Positions 9,851-21,028 of a DNA stretch of 64,000 nucleotides are shown here, piece by piece. Location: contig JALGQZ010000005.1 in the NCBI GenBank assembly GCA_023105745.1, forward strand, positions 61,308,019 through 61,372,018. Reading direction: 5' to 3'. How positions within the stretch are numbered: the first letter of the stretch is position 1; the number at the start of each line of letters is the position of its first letter. This DNA is from Austropuccinia psidii (Eukaryota; Basidiomycota; Pucciniomycetes; Pucciniales; Sphaerophragmiaceae). The notes under the pieces were generated by a model. That model ran no database searches and was not told where the DNA came from. It saw nothing but the letters and a program-made list of their open reading frames with translations. Position numbers and translations under genes: made by a program.

Positions 9851-11179
9851 TCATTCTTTGAATTGGCATGAGATTGTATTACCATCCCTGATTTGATAGG
9901 CCGCTCTCTTGCCAATCTCATAATAGCCATGGTTTTTTTGCCGCATTGTTTTTGCTAACCTGCTTGAGCATTGTGCGGACATACCCACTAGTGTCATGCT
10001 TTTGTTGTCCTGTGCTGGATCAGTATAATGAACAAATGTACTACTGGCCCACACTACCTGAATGAGCCCATGACATGCGGATAGATAAATCCAAAAATGC
10101 TCATTTGGGAAAATCAATTTTCCCCCTGTACACCGCTTTGACGCATCTCTTTGAATTTGGCTGCTCCGCTTATCAGCTTGAAACCACCATCCCGAAGCAT
10201 ACTGCGATGCATCCTTATCAACATGAGGTGCGTTTTTGAATCCATTCATGGTGAAAGTGAGTGCCGAAGCGAACTTGAATGCACCCTGATTTGCCGGAAT
10301 ATTGCCTTCATAGTTGACTTGATCAAAAGACGGAACCCCCAATGAATTGTAGGAATTTTGAATCTTCTCAAATAAATTATCCCCAACATATCGTAAGGAT
10401 TGACCTAGAATGCGACCCACCGAGCTAAGATTGGCACCTCGGTTCCGCCATTCATCTTTTGCATTTTCAATTTTGCCAGCACTTCCATACAGACCAAATT
10501 GTTCATTCTTCGTGGTGCATTTGCGCCACCCAATCGCGAACATAAATCCCTCCAGTAATGCTCCATTTGTTGCAATAGGGTCAGTGAACCTCTTTTCACG
10601 AAATAGGAATTGTGATAATTGATCCCATTGATCAACCTTGACTTCACTCATTGTTGTGAATGGTTGGAATTCGACAAGGGCAATGAGTAATCCGGTTGAA
10701 GAGAAAATTGCCACACGGCCAAAGTGAATGCGTTTGATCTGATTGACATCCACAACCCTCCGAATTTCACTTGGGGTCATATTTGCTGATACTGGCATTG
10801 ATATTTGTGCTGTTGGGCAAGAGGAGGAAAACAACCTATTCATTTGGGTTGTTTTGCGCTCATTTGTCTTTTGGGATCTGCTACTATTCCCGAGTGGTTG
10901 AGGGATCACTATGTGTTGAAGCACACAAGATATCAGATACTGCCAAGGAGCTTTCTTCGGCACACATCCTTTGACTTCCCTGTTGGAGCCCACATGACAT
11001 TGGCACAATCTGAACTGACTAAAGCCAATGTTCTTCCGTGGGGCCCAATGAGGGTGCCACATAAATGTGGAAGCATATATACACTGAGATTAAGCGAGTA
11101 ACTCACACTTTCCTTCCTCAGCCCGACGCTTTCTCGCGAGTTCCCTTTTACGCTCTTTTCCTTTTTTGGTGAATGGCAT
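9851..11179 (-). CDS. TET/JBP-like 2-oxoglutarate Fe(II) dioxygenase (transposon-borne)
   Basis: TET/JBP enzymes oxidise 5-methylcytosine or thymine in DNA using Fe(II) and 2-oxoglutarate. The open frame from 11062 (403 codons) ends in TAA at 9851. Key features in that numbering are the HxD iron ligands H280 and D282 (APHVDKDA), the GGKLIFPNE strand at 313-321, a distal His H345 (TFVHYTDP) and an Arg R368 suited to binding 2-oxoglutarate. The pattern matches the Tet-like oxygenase family expanded in rusts. The likely true start is the ATG at 11179, giving a lysine/arginine-rich first exon (MPFTKKGKERKR) ending at GTGAGT near 11106. The next splice acceptor is unresolved. Upstream is the unknown gene at 11756-13996 on the same strand. 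Catalytic core intact; activity untested. Confidence 0.75.
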
Positions 11180-11755
11180 GCTTGCAGCAGAAATTGAAAT
11201 GAAACCAAATGATTACTGATTTCTTAATATCACCTAAATTGGATTGCGGTGGATGAATCTTTTTTAATTGCAGTAAAAAGAAAGCTCACGCCTGACCTTG
11301 GCAAATTCACGATCTCAAATACCTGAACCTGAAAATTGGAGTGGATAGTGCATTATTCAATTTTACACATTGATGTTCCCATGCAATCAATTTCCAATCC
11401 AACCATTTGGAATCTTGCAAGCACATGCAAATGCAATTTGCATCCTGCTGCGGATCCCTAGCTATCCTAGTCCTCTTGAAAGACACAGGAACATTTGCCC
11501 TATTATGGGCTGGCGGGAAGTGATAAACGCGACTTCCCGCAATGCACCCGCGTGTGCTACTCGCGGGCACATCGCCTAACTCAGCTTGCGTCTTGTCAGA
11601 GTCTTTGCAATGATGTACGGAGGCATGCCGCCGTACAATTACTATTGGTACTCAGATTGTGGCATCTGGGCAGTAGTAGGATAGGAAGTCATGATTATTA
11701 AATTCATAAATAACTTTGCAAAATTCATTTACAATCTATCTAGTACAAAGCTAAT
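11180..11755 (-). promoter_or_regulatory. Spacer between the unknown gene and the oxygenase gene
   Basis: These 576 bp separate two minus-strand genes and probably hold the 3' end of one and the promoter of the other. No clear TATA box is visible. A 24-bp quasi-palindrome lies at 11614-11637. The short frames are not conserved in the other copy. Confidence 0.4.
11614..11637. other. 24-bp quasi-palindrome (member 2)
   Basis: Arms TGTACGG and CCGTACA surround GGCATGCC, with 11 of 12 positions paired. It starts 119 bp past the stop codon of the unknown gene. Its counterpart in the other copy is 42487-42510. Confidence 0.75.
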
Positions 11756-13996
11756 CTAAAACGGGTCAATCCCGGTTGTGAGTTTAGCTGACCTGGGTAC
11801 CGTCAAGGTGACCTCATCACTTGAACCAAGACGGCGTTTTGCCACCCAGGCATCACCAAAGTCTAATACTAAGCATCGTGCAAATTCAAATCTAAGAGGT
11901 ACAGTGGGGTTGAAAGACTCTGATGAGAAGAAACTTTTATTCAGTAAATTACATATATACTTATTAGTACGTAGCCACACTGGCTCCACTAGATTTTTAC
12001 CCTCTGAAAGTTTTGCAGAAATGTCAATTAGTGATAAAGCCCCTTTAACTGAGCTTGTTCTCCAGTCATCTGAGCATACCATCAAACCACTAACCCCCGC
12101 CGCACAGAATTCCGCTAATATACCATAGCAAATTCGATTTATTCCGAGATTCTTGTGACACGCCAAAAGATCTATGATGGCCTCATTTTTTTTTGAGTTC
12201 GTGAGTTTTCCTTTGATGCCATTAACTTTGACCTTTGTATGTGCACGTACCATGTTGTACGCAATCATCAAATGGATAACTGTATCCATTAGATCCTCCA
12301 GGTTCTTGTGCGGCTTTGTGGATATCTCATTGTCAGCCCCGCCACCTTCAATGCTGAGTTGGGTTGCACGTTGCTTTGATTTACTCAAGCAGGAGGCCAG
12401 GTATTGAACTGCTCCACGTTTGAGTCCAAGAGGATCGGTCAAATTTGATGTTGGTGCAACATATGGTTTGGGTGCAATCACATCGTATGAGACTAAACTA
12501 ATGGATTCAAACATAACATTTGCCCAAAAATGTTTAACTGGATTGGCGGGGTAAAGAAGGCTCTGAACCATTTTGAAGGAGGAGTGTTCTGATTTTGGGA
12601 GATTATCTGGAGGTTTAGCTGATTCCTTCATCAATTTGAGATTCCAAATGTTGTGATCAAAAAACGCTTCTGTTTCTGTTGGCTTAAAAAAATCCAACCC
12701 TGTATATTGCAATTTATATCACCAGTCAACAGCCAATAATCAAGTATCATGCACAAAGATAAAAAAAACCTCACCTGCCATCTCAAGGTCCTCCAGCCAA
12801 GCCGACATTTTAAGCTCTCGGTTACTGATCACCTTAATACCAACGGGCAGGAATGTATGAGCATCCTTTGTTGGTAAATTGTCCCATCTATTTTTGTAAA
12901 TCCTATTGATATTATCAAGCCCCCTTTTCCATGATTGTTGAGAAATATTGGAATGATAATTCAAAATGCCTGCAAACTCTTCCATGCGGGATAAAAATAT
13001 TCCTTGAAAATTCGCAGCGGATGACACTTCGGGCTCAGCGTCGGGAATTATATCAGTCATATCTCGTCCCATTGTATCATGTTTAATTGTTTCGCTTGCT
13101 TGAAAGGCTTGAATATTCCGAGGAGAGGCGGGAGGGGTTGCATCATGCATTGTTTCATTGGGTATCGGGGGGCTTTCAGTATGTGGAGCTTGATCATGGA
13201 TTGTTTCATTGAGTATGGGGGGGGTTCAGTATGCGGAGGTTCATTATCAATATGGTCCACTTCAACATTTATCATTTCATCACCTTGATCCCGGGAATCC
13301 TTTGCGGCTTCAAAGGTACGGTGTTTTTTGTTGGTTTTTTTGGTCGCATGTATATTTGGTCTTTTTCCTAATCCTTTGCCTGGAAATCCAATTACGACTC
13401 GAGATGCTTCAGGTAGAGATTCTCCCACCTCCACACCTGCCCATATATTGTAAGCAGGTATTTTTATCAATTTTGTTTTGATTTAGTAATGGACTTACGG
13501 TTCAAATCCATTTTGAGCAGGCTCATGGCTTCAGCAATCTTTTGACGCACATAATCAGGAATTTTAGTATCATTTTGAATTTTTTCGAGCCTTGGGATTG
13601 TTTGAGCAATGTTGGAGACAAATTGCTCCTTGGATATAATTTCAACCTCCCCACTGAAAATTACATCATCTTGCCCATCATCTTCTGTCGGTGCACAAGG
13701 TTCAACAGTCTTTTCCTTCTCATAACTTTTAAAATTCGGTTTCTGAGAGCTTGGAGGCTGACCTGAAATAAAGGCTATGACACAATGTCAGGTTTTGGGA
13801 GATTAGAAATATTCAAGATGGATGCATACTCACATTCTGGAAGAACTGGGGGATCTTGATTATCTTCATGTGATTGGCTCTCTACTTCAATGCCTAATTC
13901 ACGACTACTGGCGATATCAGATATTTCACTTCCACTCTCTGGGGCTGAAGTTGGTCGTTCATTGAATTCAGTTGAATTTCCTGGGGTTTGGGCCAT
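11756..13996 (-). pseudogene. Four-exon transposon gene of unknown function (one frameshift)
   Basis: Exons on the minus strand are 13996-13834, 13762-13499, 13436-12775 and 12699-11756. Introns start GTGAGT, GTAAGT and GTGAGG and end in CAG. Together the exons are 2033 nt. The only interruption I see is a run of eight C (minus strand, about 13214-13221) where six would keep the frame; without the two extra bases the length is 2031 nt, exactly 677 codons. The protein begins MAQTPGN, is acidic and low in complexity for ~200 residues, then has a folded-looking C-terminal half (DDWRTSSVKGAL, FGDAWVAKRRLG). I recognise no domain. It lies upstream of the oxygenase gene on the same strand in both copies, suggesting a shared role. 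Confidence 0.65.
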
Positions 13997-14495
13997 GGCG
14001 GAGGTAGCTTATTAAGCAAATAGATGGTGACGAGGTGATTGATAACTTGTTTGAAAATTTTTCAATAAAAAGATCCAAATTGAAGAAAAAAGGTGCAAGT
14101 AAAATAATCGCATTTGCAAAATGCGATTTGTCGGGAAATTGAAGGAGGTGATGTTTTTCAAATTATTTCATATCATGCAAATGAAATCACTTCCCTGTGA
14201 GACATTGAATAAAGTTGACTAGTGAGAAACCTACTAAAGTCAACTTTTGAACTATTCAACGCTCATGAGGTAAGGACTAAGCAAAGTGTTCATTTGATTG
14301 ATATGAAATAAAATGGTTTTGTCGGGGAAACAGGAGACACAATTCTTGTCTTAAATAGTCCACTTATTAGGTTTTAATTTGTGAGTCTCATGATTTAAAC
14401 CCTAACCACAACATTTTGAATATACTGACCAATTTCCCCTTGGGTCCTGTTGGCAGAGAAGGCCACTCAGCATATTTCGGGGATTGCCTTCATCG
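13997..14495 (-). promoter_or_regulatory. Upstream region of the unknown gene
   Basis: About 500 bp runs between the gene start and the quasi-palindrome at 14496. It holds two AT-rich inverted segments around TTTCATATCA and TGATATGAAA (about 14168 and 14300) and repeated GTCAACTTT near 14215-14250. I see no coding frame. The mirror region is 39690-40180. Confidence 0.4.
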
Positions 14496-14519
14496 TGTAC
14501 GCCAACAAGCCACCGTACA
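14496..14519. other. 24-bp quasi-palindrome (member 3, diverged core)
   Basis: The outer arms TGTACG and CGTACA are perfect, but the inner core has decayed (CCAACAAGCCAC). It touches the start of the second minisatellite. Its counterpart in the other copy is 39659-39682. Confidence 0.55.
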
Positions 14520-14524
14520 CTATG

Positions 14525-14870
14525 GATGTAGTACGGAAGCGTAAGGATATGTCGTGTTGGGAGCATGTTGAGAGGCACTCCGCGAGCGTAAGGATAGGTG
14601 GTTTTGGGAGCATGTTGGGAGGGCACCACACAAGCGTAAGGATAAGTGGTGTCGGGAGGGCACTACACAAGCGTAAGGATAAGTGGTGTCGGGAGCATGT
14701 CGGGAGTGCACTCCGCGAGCGTAAGGATGGTAAGCAGTGTCGGGAGTGCACTACACAAGCGTAAGGATAAGCAGTGTCGGGAGCATATCGGGAGGGCACT
14801 TGAGCAAGCGTAAGGATAAGTGATGTCGGGAGCATGTCGGGAGTGCACCACGTGAGCATAAAGATGGTAT
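14525..14870. repeat. Minisatellite, 37/48-bp units (left copy)
   Basis: Units have GCGTAAGGATAAG, GGTGTCGGGAG and a GCACT(A/C)C core. Short units of 37 bp alternate with 48-bp units that carry an extra CATGTCGGGAG block. The decamer GCGTAAGGAT is shared with the 40-bp array at 9190-9660. The mirror arrays are 36930-37220 and 39221-39655. Open frames inside are artefacts. Confidence 0.9.
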
Positions 14871-15054
14871 GTGCGGGGGTGTGAAAGCGTAAGGAGTGGT
14901 GAGGACGGAGATGGGGGGGCAGTGTCGGAGTCTCATCTGGAGGGTGGTGCGGGCTCGTCAGCATGCGAAGCATCGGGGCGGATTAGGTGGGGATGCGGAA
15001 GCCAATGAGGTGAAATTACCCAAACATTGTGAATAGTGTTGAAATGGGTTTGGG

Positions 15055-15191
15055 CTTTGAGTGACATTTGCATGTGACACATGTGACGATTGACGTTGTC
15101 TTGACGCTGACGTGACGTGACCCACTAAATCCAGTGACTATAAAGTGACACTAACGCGACTGAAGCAAGATTTTATACTGACAGCGGTGCG
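15055..15191. repeat. Subterminal TGACG-rich repeats
   Basis: The stretch just inside the TIR carries many GTGAC, TTGACG and CTGACGTGACGTGAC motifs. CACTA-type elements typically have short subterminal repeats that bind transposition proteins. Similar motifs lie inside both TIRs of 36556-58396. Confidence 0.6.
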
Positions 15192-15236
15192 ACGTGAAGT
15201 CAATCGCCGACCATTGACGCAAGATTCGCCCTGGTG
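15192..15236 (-). repeat. 45-bp terminal inverted repeat (left copy, only end in window)
   Basis: Read from the outside it starts CACCAGGGCGAATCTTGCG and runs to CTTCACGT. It aligns base for base with both TIRs of the large element (36556-36600 and 58352-58396). The outside bases differ at all three ends, which fixes the boundary at CACC. Confidence 0.85.
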
Positions 15237-17033
15237 AAAGATGAATAACTTTTTATTGAGTAAGCAAATCCAGGAATGAAGGCCAGATTTGGATTCTACA
15301 CAAAATTTCACCTAGGGTAGTCCCGTAGAGTGAATAATCTCAAATAAAATCTTTCCGGTGTTAATATGGCAAATACTTCAATTACACATCATTAATACCA
15401 CACAAAAGATCCATGAAAATTTTTGTTTTTCTCAATTTCACTCCAAAATAACGGGAATGTGTGGAATCCCATGTTACATATACACTAAGAATAGTGTTAT
15501 GCATGTTTGTGGTACTTAATAATATGGTATTCTTACATAAACCTTTGGTACAGCCATAGTGGATATCTCACTTTAAGCTTGAATTTGTATTTTGGTGTGA
15601 AAAATAGTCAAGGGGGACAAAAGACATCAAAGAGAGCCAGGGTACCCAGCTTCTGAAGACTCTGAGGCATGAACAGCTCCAAAGATTGGATCCATGGCTG
15701 ATCTGGACCCAATTAGTATACTAAAACCTTTTGGGAACTTGTTTACCATGTCACAACTTCAGTAAATTACAAGAAAATAGCAAATAACCTGCTATTTTGA
15801 CCTGCCAAGGAGGTAAAGAGAAACTCAGACTGAGATAACCATGTCAATTCTTAATTCATTTCCATTGATAAACCCAAACAGAGTAACTAAAACACTTTTT
15901 GGACTAGTATCCATTGGTTTGCCTCATAACAACCAGCCATATACTGCTATTTGCAATTCTATGTAAAAATGTGGTAAAAACTTCAAAAATTCATTAAAAA
16001 GACAATTATTGATGTATTTTTGTGAACCTTTCAGGACCAATTGAGAACTGTATGATTCATTTAAAAAGAAAACAGAATTATACTTTTATATGTAAAATTA
16101 TAATTTTTACTTACAGTCCATTTTTGATGATTCCGCGTGAAACACAGAATCTTTAAAAATTTACAGAAAATAAATTCTGTGATGAAATTTCCAATAAAAT
16201 TGATAACGTTGAGAAATCAATTATTATTTTTCAATCAAAGAATATTTAAAGTTTTTACTCCTTTTATTCTTAACCATAAATAGGTTGGTAGTCATGTAAA
16301 AGCATCAATTAAGTAATTATGATAATCTTACATGACAACAGATGATGAAATCATTAATACAAAAAGGATTACTGTTTTCTCACTCACTGGTTTTTCAGTT
16401 TGCTCCGTGGCACACCTCTGTGATCTTCCTTAGAGTTAAAAGAGGCCTCCTGTTGCTGTTTTCTTCAAATAATCATGTTGTCCATTTTATATCATTGTTA
16501 CCAACAAATAAGTATTAGTTAATCTTTTCTTAAGTGTTTTATTCTTTCAGAATCAATAGGCAAGATGTGCAATCATAGAAATAAACTATATATTGTTTTA
16601 ATCCTCCTATAAAACAATTTTGATCCATTAAATCCACAATTCTAAATCAAATCTCTCTACTATTATCTTCTAAAGGTTCATTGGACTAATAGTGAGTGAT
16701 TTATCTTAATTCTTAAGTTTTTTCTCTGGTAATACAGTTGTTCAAGAGTTATCTTTATAATCATTCTTGTAAAAAGACAATTATATATTAAAATGATTTT
16801 TTATTATTTGAATAAAAGAAGTTTTTATTATGAAATTCTTCTTGTAATTGACTCTTGTTGACAATTACTGCTCACTGTTATAATCAATAGTAGTGTATAA
16901 CACCTAAAAGAAATAATTCTTTCATTATTTAATTTTGGCTATAATAATTTTTTATTATTATATTTCATAAGAACAGTAATAGTACTGTTGATTAATGGTA
17001 ATATTATCAACAGTTTCATAGACACATCTTACA
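15237..17033 (+). repeat. LTR fragment, gypsy family B (5' ~130 bp missing)
   Basis: It matches the later part of the family B LTRs at 18109-30146 (interrupted) and 32062-33980. It ends CTTACA at 17033. Its start is the point where the DNA transposon inserted (AAAGATG next to the TIR), so the missing LTR start should lie on the far side of that transposon. No gene is seen in it. Confidence 0.75.
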
Positions 17034-18075
17034 ATATCAACCATTACTATAGTAATACCTGGTATAGAGCGTCAAAAACACATCAGAATGTATGTAAGAG
17101 ACATAGAAACCAGTTAAAACTGTTTTTACTAAGTTTTCTTCAACTTAAGGGCAGATTAACCCTCTTGGAAACAGTTAAAGCTTCCCTTGTTGGTATCAAA
17201 GCCTCATCATCAATTGAGTGACAGAACCTGTGATTCAATTCCAGGCCAAAATTGATGAACGTTTCCATAAATTTTGACATCTCACACCTTTCACCAAGGA
17301 TTTTGGGGGTCTGGCCCCCCTTAGAGCTAGAGTTCCTATTCCACCCCAGATTTAACCTTTCCAATTTATTTTTTCTTTAATTCCTCATCATGTAATACAC
17401 TTGAAATTTACACATGCAATTCAACTGAGTTTTAAAATATAATTACTCTAATAATTGATAACCCATATGTAAATTAAAGTTCACTTATGTAATACACAGG
17501 GACATTTTGACATTTCAATTGAATATACTTCAATTCCTCAAAACTTCTAAACTACACACAAATCCTCAATTTTAACACAAAGTTTGAAGGTTGACACCAC
17601 ATGTGGTGTGAATTAACTTAAGGTTTTGAGGATTTTCAAAATTTATACAGAAAATACTAAAAACTTAATTTAAGCTTATTTACAGTTGAGTTACAGAAAT
17701 CTAACTCAGAGGTGACCCCACCGTATTTTTGACGAAGAATTGAATAGTGAAGTAATTTTCTTATGTTTATTTATTGGCTAAAAAGGTATAATATATTTTA
17801 TGTAAAATTTTACCAAAAATATTTCAATTTCATCGCTTTTATTAAAAATTCATTTTTATTTAGTTTTTTTCAAAACAAAGTGTATTTTCATCATTTTAAA
17901 ATTTAATGTAATTTTTATTTTAAATTATAGTTAAATTTTTATTTTTGTATATAAATTTGTATTTATATTTTAATTCTCATTTTGATAATATAAATACACT
18001 CATTTTATCTATATTTGTATCTTATTTTGTTATTTGTGGTCTTTTGGGTATATGAAAATACCTCTAAGGCTCACA
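17034..18075 (-). repeat. Diverged LTR fragment, family A-like
   Basis: It matches roughly the second half of the family A LTR in minus orientation, from the GCCATTACTATAG region to CTCTAAGGCTCACA. Substitutions and indels throughout mark it as older than the other family A LTRs. The ORFs at 16988-17364 are not genes. A further 33 bp (18076-18108) is unassigned. Confidence 0.75.
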
Positions 18076-18108
18076 AGTTACGTTCCTTAAAAGAAACAAC
18101 TCTTGATC

Positions 18109-19164
18109 TGTGAGCCTTGAGGTATATTTTAAATACCCAAATAGGCCACATTCAATAGTAAAATAAATTACAATCTATGAATAACCAATTATTGATGTGT
18201 ATATGCAAAAGTTGTCATGTTTCTTTAAGAAAAGATGCTCAGCTTTTTGTGATGAATTAAATCATGGGACTTCAGGCCAGATTTGGATTTCCCCAAAAAT
18301 TATTCTAGGATAGCGTCAAAACATTTATAAGCTTGAATTAACTCTATGAGGTGGGAACATGCAAAATACTTCAGCACCAAATTTTTAATACCACATAAAA
18401 TGATTGGGATTTTTTTTTCTCAATATCATGCAAAAATAATGGAAATGTGAGAAAGCCCATATTACACATACACTAGGAATAATGTTATGTGTTTTTGTAG
18501 CACTTACTATTAAAGTATTCTTACATAAAGGTTTGGGACACCCATAGTGGATATCAGTTTTGAAGCCTGAATTTTTATTTCTGACATGAAAATAGCTGAG
18601 GGGGACACAAAACATCAAAGAGAGGAAGGGTACCCAACTTCTGAGGTGTCTGAGGTGTGGAAACCTGTAAAGACTGGATACATGGTTTATTATGGCCCAA
18701 TTAGTATACTTAAACCTTTTGGGAACTTAGTTACCAAGTTAAATTACACTTAAATTATAAGGAAATAGGAAATAAGCTACCATTTTAATGTGACAAGGAG
18801 GTAATGAGAAGCTTTGACTGCTGTAACCATGTCAATTATTGTTAATTTTCCATGGATTGATTTCAAAATATTAACTAAAACCAATTTTAGACAAGTATAC
18901 ATGCATTTATCTCATGGCAACCAGCTATTATTGTGCTATTTTCTTTTCTCTTTAAAAATAAGGTAAAAAATTCAAAAATTCATCAAAAATACAATTCTTA
19001 CTGCATAATTATGAAGCATTCAGGAGAAATAGATAAATGGATGATCCATATAAAATCCAAATTTAATTATGACTTCAGAATTAAAAGTGAAAGATTTACT
19101 TACAGGCCATTTTGGATAATTCCACATGAAACATTGAATCTTCAAATATTCACAGAAAATACAA
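18109..19164 (+). repeat. LTR of gypsy family B, first part (split by family A element)
   Basis: It starts TGTGAGCCTTGAGG. The sequence continues after the inserted element at 29295 and ends CTTACA at 30146. Together the two parts make about 1.91 kb, the same as the unbroken LTR at 32062-33980. The last five bases, TACAA (19160-19164), are the target duplication. ORFs here are not conserved between copies. Confidence 0.85.
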
Positions 19165-21005
19165 TGTAAGGTGTGGATATGAAACTTTGATAAAAAATCA
19201 AGTACTTTTCCTGTCCTCAAGATTTGTATAAGGTAAAATTCAATTAAAAATAGTAAGAAATATTATTTTTAAGAGAAAACACGCCAATTTTATTGTTTAT
19301 AACTTTATTAGTATAAAACAATAATATTATAAAAATTTATTGTTTTACCAACAATAAAAATTTATCCAAAAAAATACTCTACAAGAGATATTTTAAGGCT
19401 ACAAAAGAAATTTCTTCAAGAGCAATTTCAATTGGAATTAATTGAGCAAAGAACTGCAAGCAATTAATTAAAGAACAGAGTCTTTAAAAAGAATATTAAA
19501 GAGAAAACACGCCCAAAAGTGACCAGAGTGAATTTGGAAACAAAGTGACAAAGTCAACAGTGATGAAAGATGCTTTAAGTCACTTATGGGGTGGTTCAGG
19601 GGTAAAAAATGATTATAAGAGTTACAAACAATGATTATAATGATTTTTTCACGTGGTTAAAAGGTTCAAAATGATTTAAAAAGGGTGGTTGGAATCTTTT
19701 ATTGATTGGTTTAACAGTTTTAAACTAATTAATAAAAGGAAAAGATTCTAACATGAAGAGAAAAGTGGGGCAAAGAAGACATTCTTTTATAGCCATCAAT
19801 TCTCTTACTCCAAAAGTAAAATTTACTCTTGTCAGTCGTGAAAAACAGTCTGACAACAGAAAAGCCAATTATGGCATCATTGAACCCTGGTTTAGACCAA
19901 AAAAGGGCTGGTTTAAGCCATTTTTAGCCATTTTTAGCCATTTTAGACCCTTAAATCAGCCATTACTATAGCAATACCAGGCCTAGAGCCTTCAAAACAC
20001 GTCAGAATGTGTGTCAGAGGCGTAGAAACCAGTTAAAACTGTTTTTACTATGATTGTTTTATCTTAAGGGTAGTTTTACCCTCTTGGCAACAGCTAAAAC
20101 TACCCCAGTTGGTATCAAAACCTCATCATCAATTGAGTTCACAAACCCTGTAACTCAATTCCAGGCCAAAAGTGATGAACTCTTGCGTGAATTTTGACAT
20201 CCCACGCCTGTCAGCAAGGAATTTGGGGGTCTAGCTCCCCCTTAGAGCTGGAGTTCCTTTTCCTCCCCAAATTTAATCTTTCCAATTTATTTTTCCTTTA
20301 ATTCCTCATCATGTATTATATTTATAATTTACATATGTAATTCAATTCAATTGTACAGTACAATACAGTAATAATTGACACCTCATATGTAAATCAAAGT
20401 TCGCTTATGTAATACACGCACACATTTTGACATTTCAATTGAATTCAATTGAAAATACTTCAATTCCTCATAACTTCTAAACTAAACACAACACCTCAAT
20501 TTTAACACAAAAATTGATGGTTAACACCACATGTGGTGTGAATTAAATTAAGGTTTTGAGGATTTTCAACTTTTTTATTGAAAATACTAAAAACTTAATT
20601 TAAGCTTATTTAGAGTTGAGTTACAAGAATTTCACTCAGAGGTGACCCCACCTGATTTTTTATGAGGAATCCAATGGTGAAATAAATTTTATGTGTTTAT
20701 TTATTGGATAAAAAGTTATAATAATTTTTATTTAACTTTTTTCCAAATTTATTTATTTTTTCACAATTTTGTTAAAATTTCATTTTTACTTAATTTTTTC
20801 AAGTATAAATGTAATTTTATACTTACAAAATTTTATGTATTTTTATTTTTAAATTGTAATTAATTTTTTTATTTTTAATATAATTTTATGTTTAAATTTT
20901 GATTTTTATTTTAATAATATAAATAAATTTATTTTATTTATATTAATATGTTATTTTTTATATTTGTGGTCTTTTGGGTATATGAAATTACCTCTAAGGC
21001 TCACA
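19165..21005 (-). repeat. 3' LTR of the complete family A element
   Basis: 1841 bp, reading TGTAAGGTG to GGCTCACA on the plus strand. It abuts the PPT at 21006. It carries the antisense 72-codon ORF (19753-19971) shared with other family A LTRs. Confidence 0.95.
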
Positions 21006-21017
21006 TTCCCTCCCCCT
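21006..21017 (-). other. Polypurine tract of the complete family A element
   Basis: On the minus strand AGGGGGAGGGAA directly precedes the 3' LTR. It is identical to the tract at 609-620. Confidence 0.85.
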
Positions 21018-21028
21018 AAAGAAGAATA

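Larger units (their letters stand above)
4767..15236 (-). mobile_element. Partial copy of the TIR/Tnp2-type DNA transposon, inverted relative to 36556-58396
   Basis: This block aligns in reverse orientation with 36556-47910 over almost its whole length: upstream region, Zn2Cys6-like gene, minisatellite, TET-like gene, unknown four-exon gene, second minisatellite and TIR. The right end is exact: the 45-bp TIR ends CCCTGGTG at 15236 and family B LTR sequence begins at the next base. The left end is cut at 4767 by an LTR, so helicase and transposase, if ever present, would lie beyond the window. Unlike the other copy it has tandem duplications (5612-6314, 7285-8446) and keeps the whole oxygenase domain and the Zn2Cys6 domain. 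Confidence 0.85.

Noticed and set aside
13496..13510. GGTTCAAATCC resembling a tRNA B box
   Set aside because: It lies in the second exon of the unknown gene, and no matching acceptor or anticodon stem was found.
14467..14973. 168-codon ORF on the minus strand
   Set aside because: It is produced by the 37/48-bp minisatellite. The mirror at 39222-39728 reads differently because of indels, so it is not conserved.
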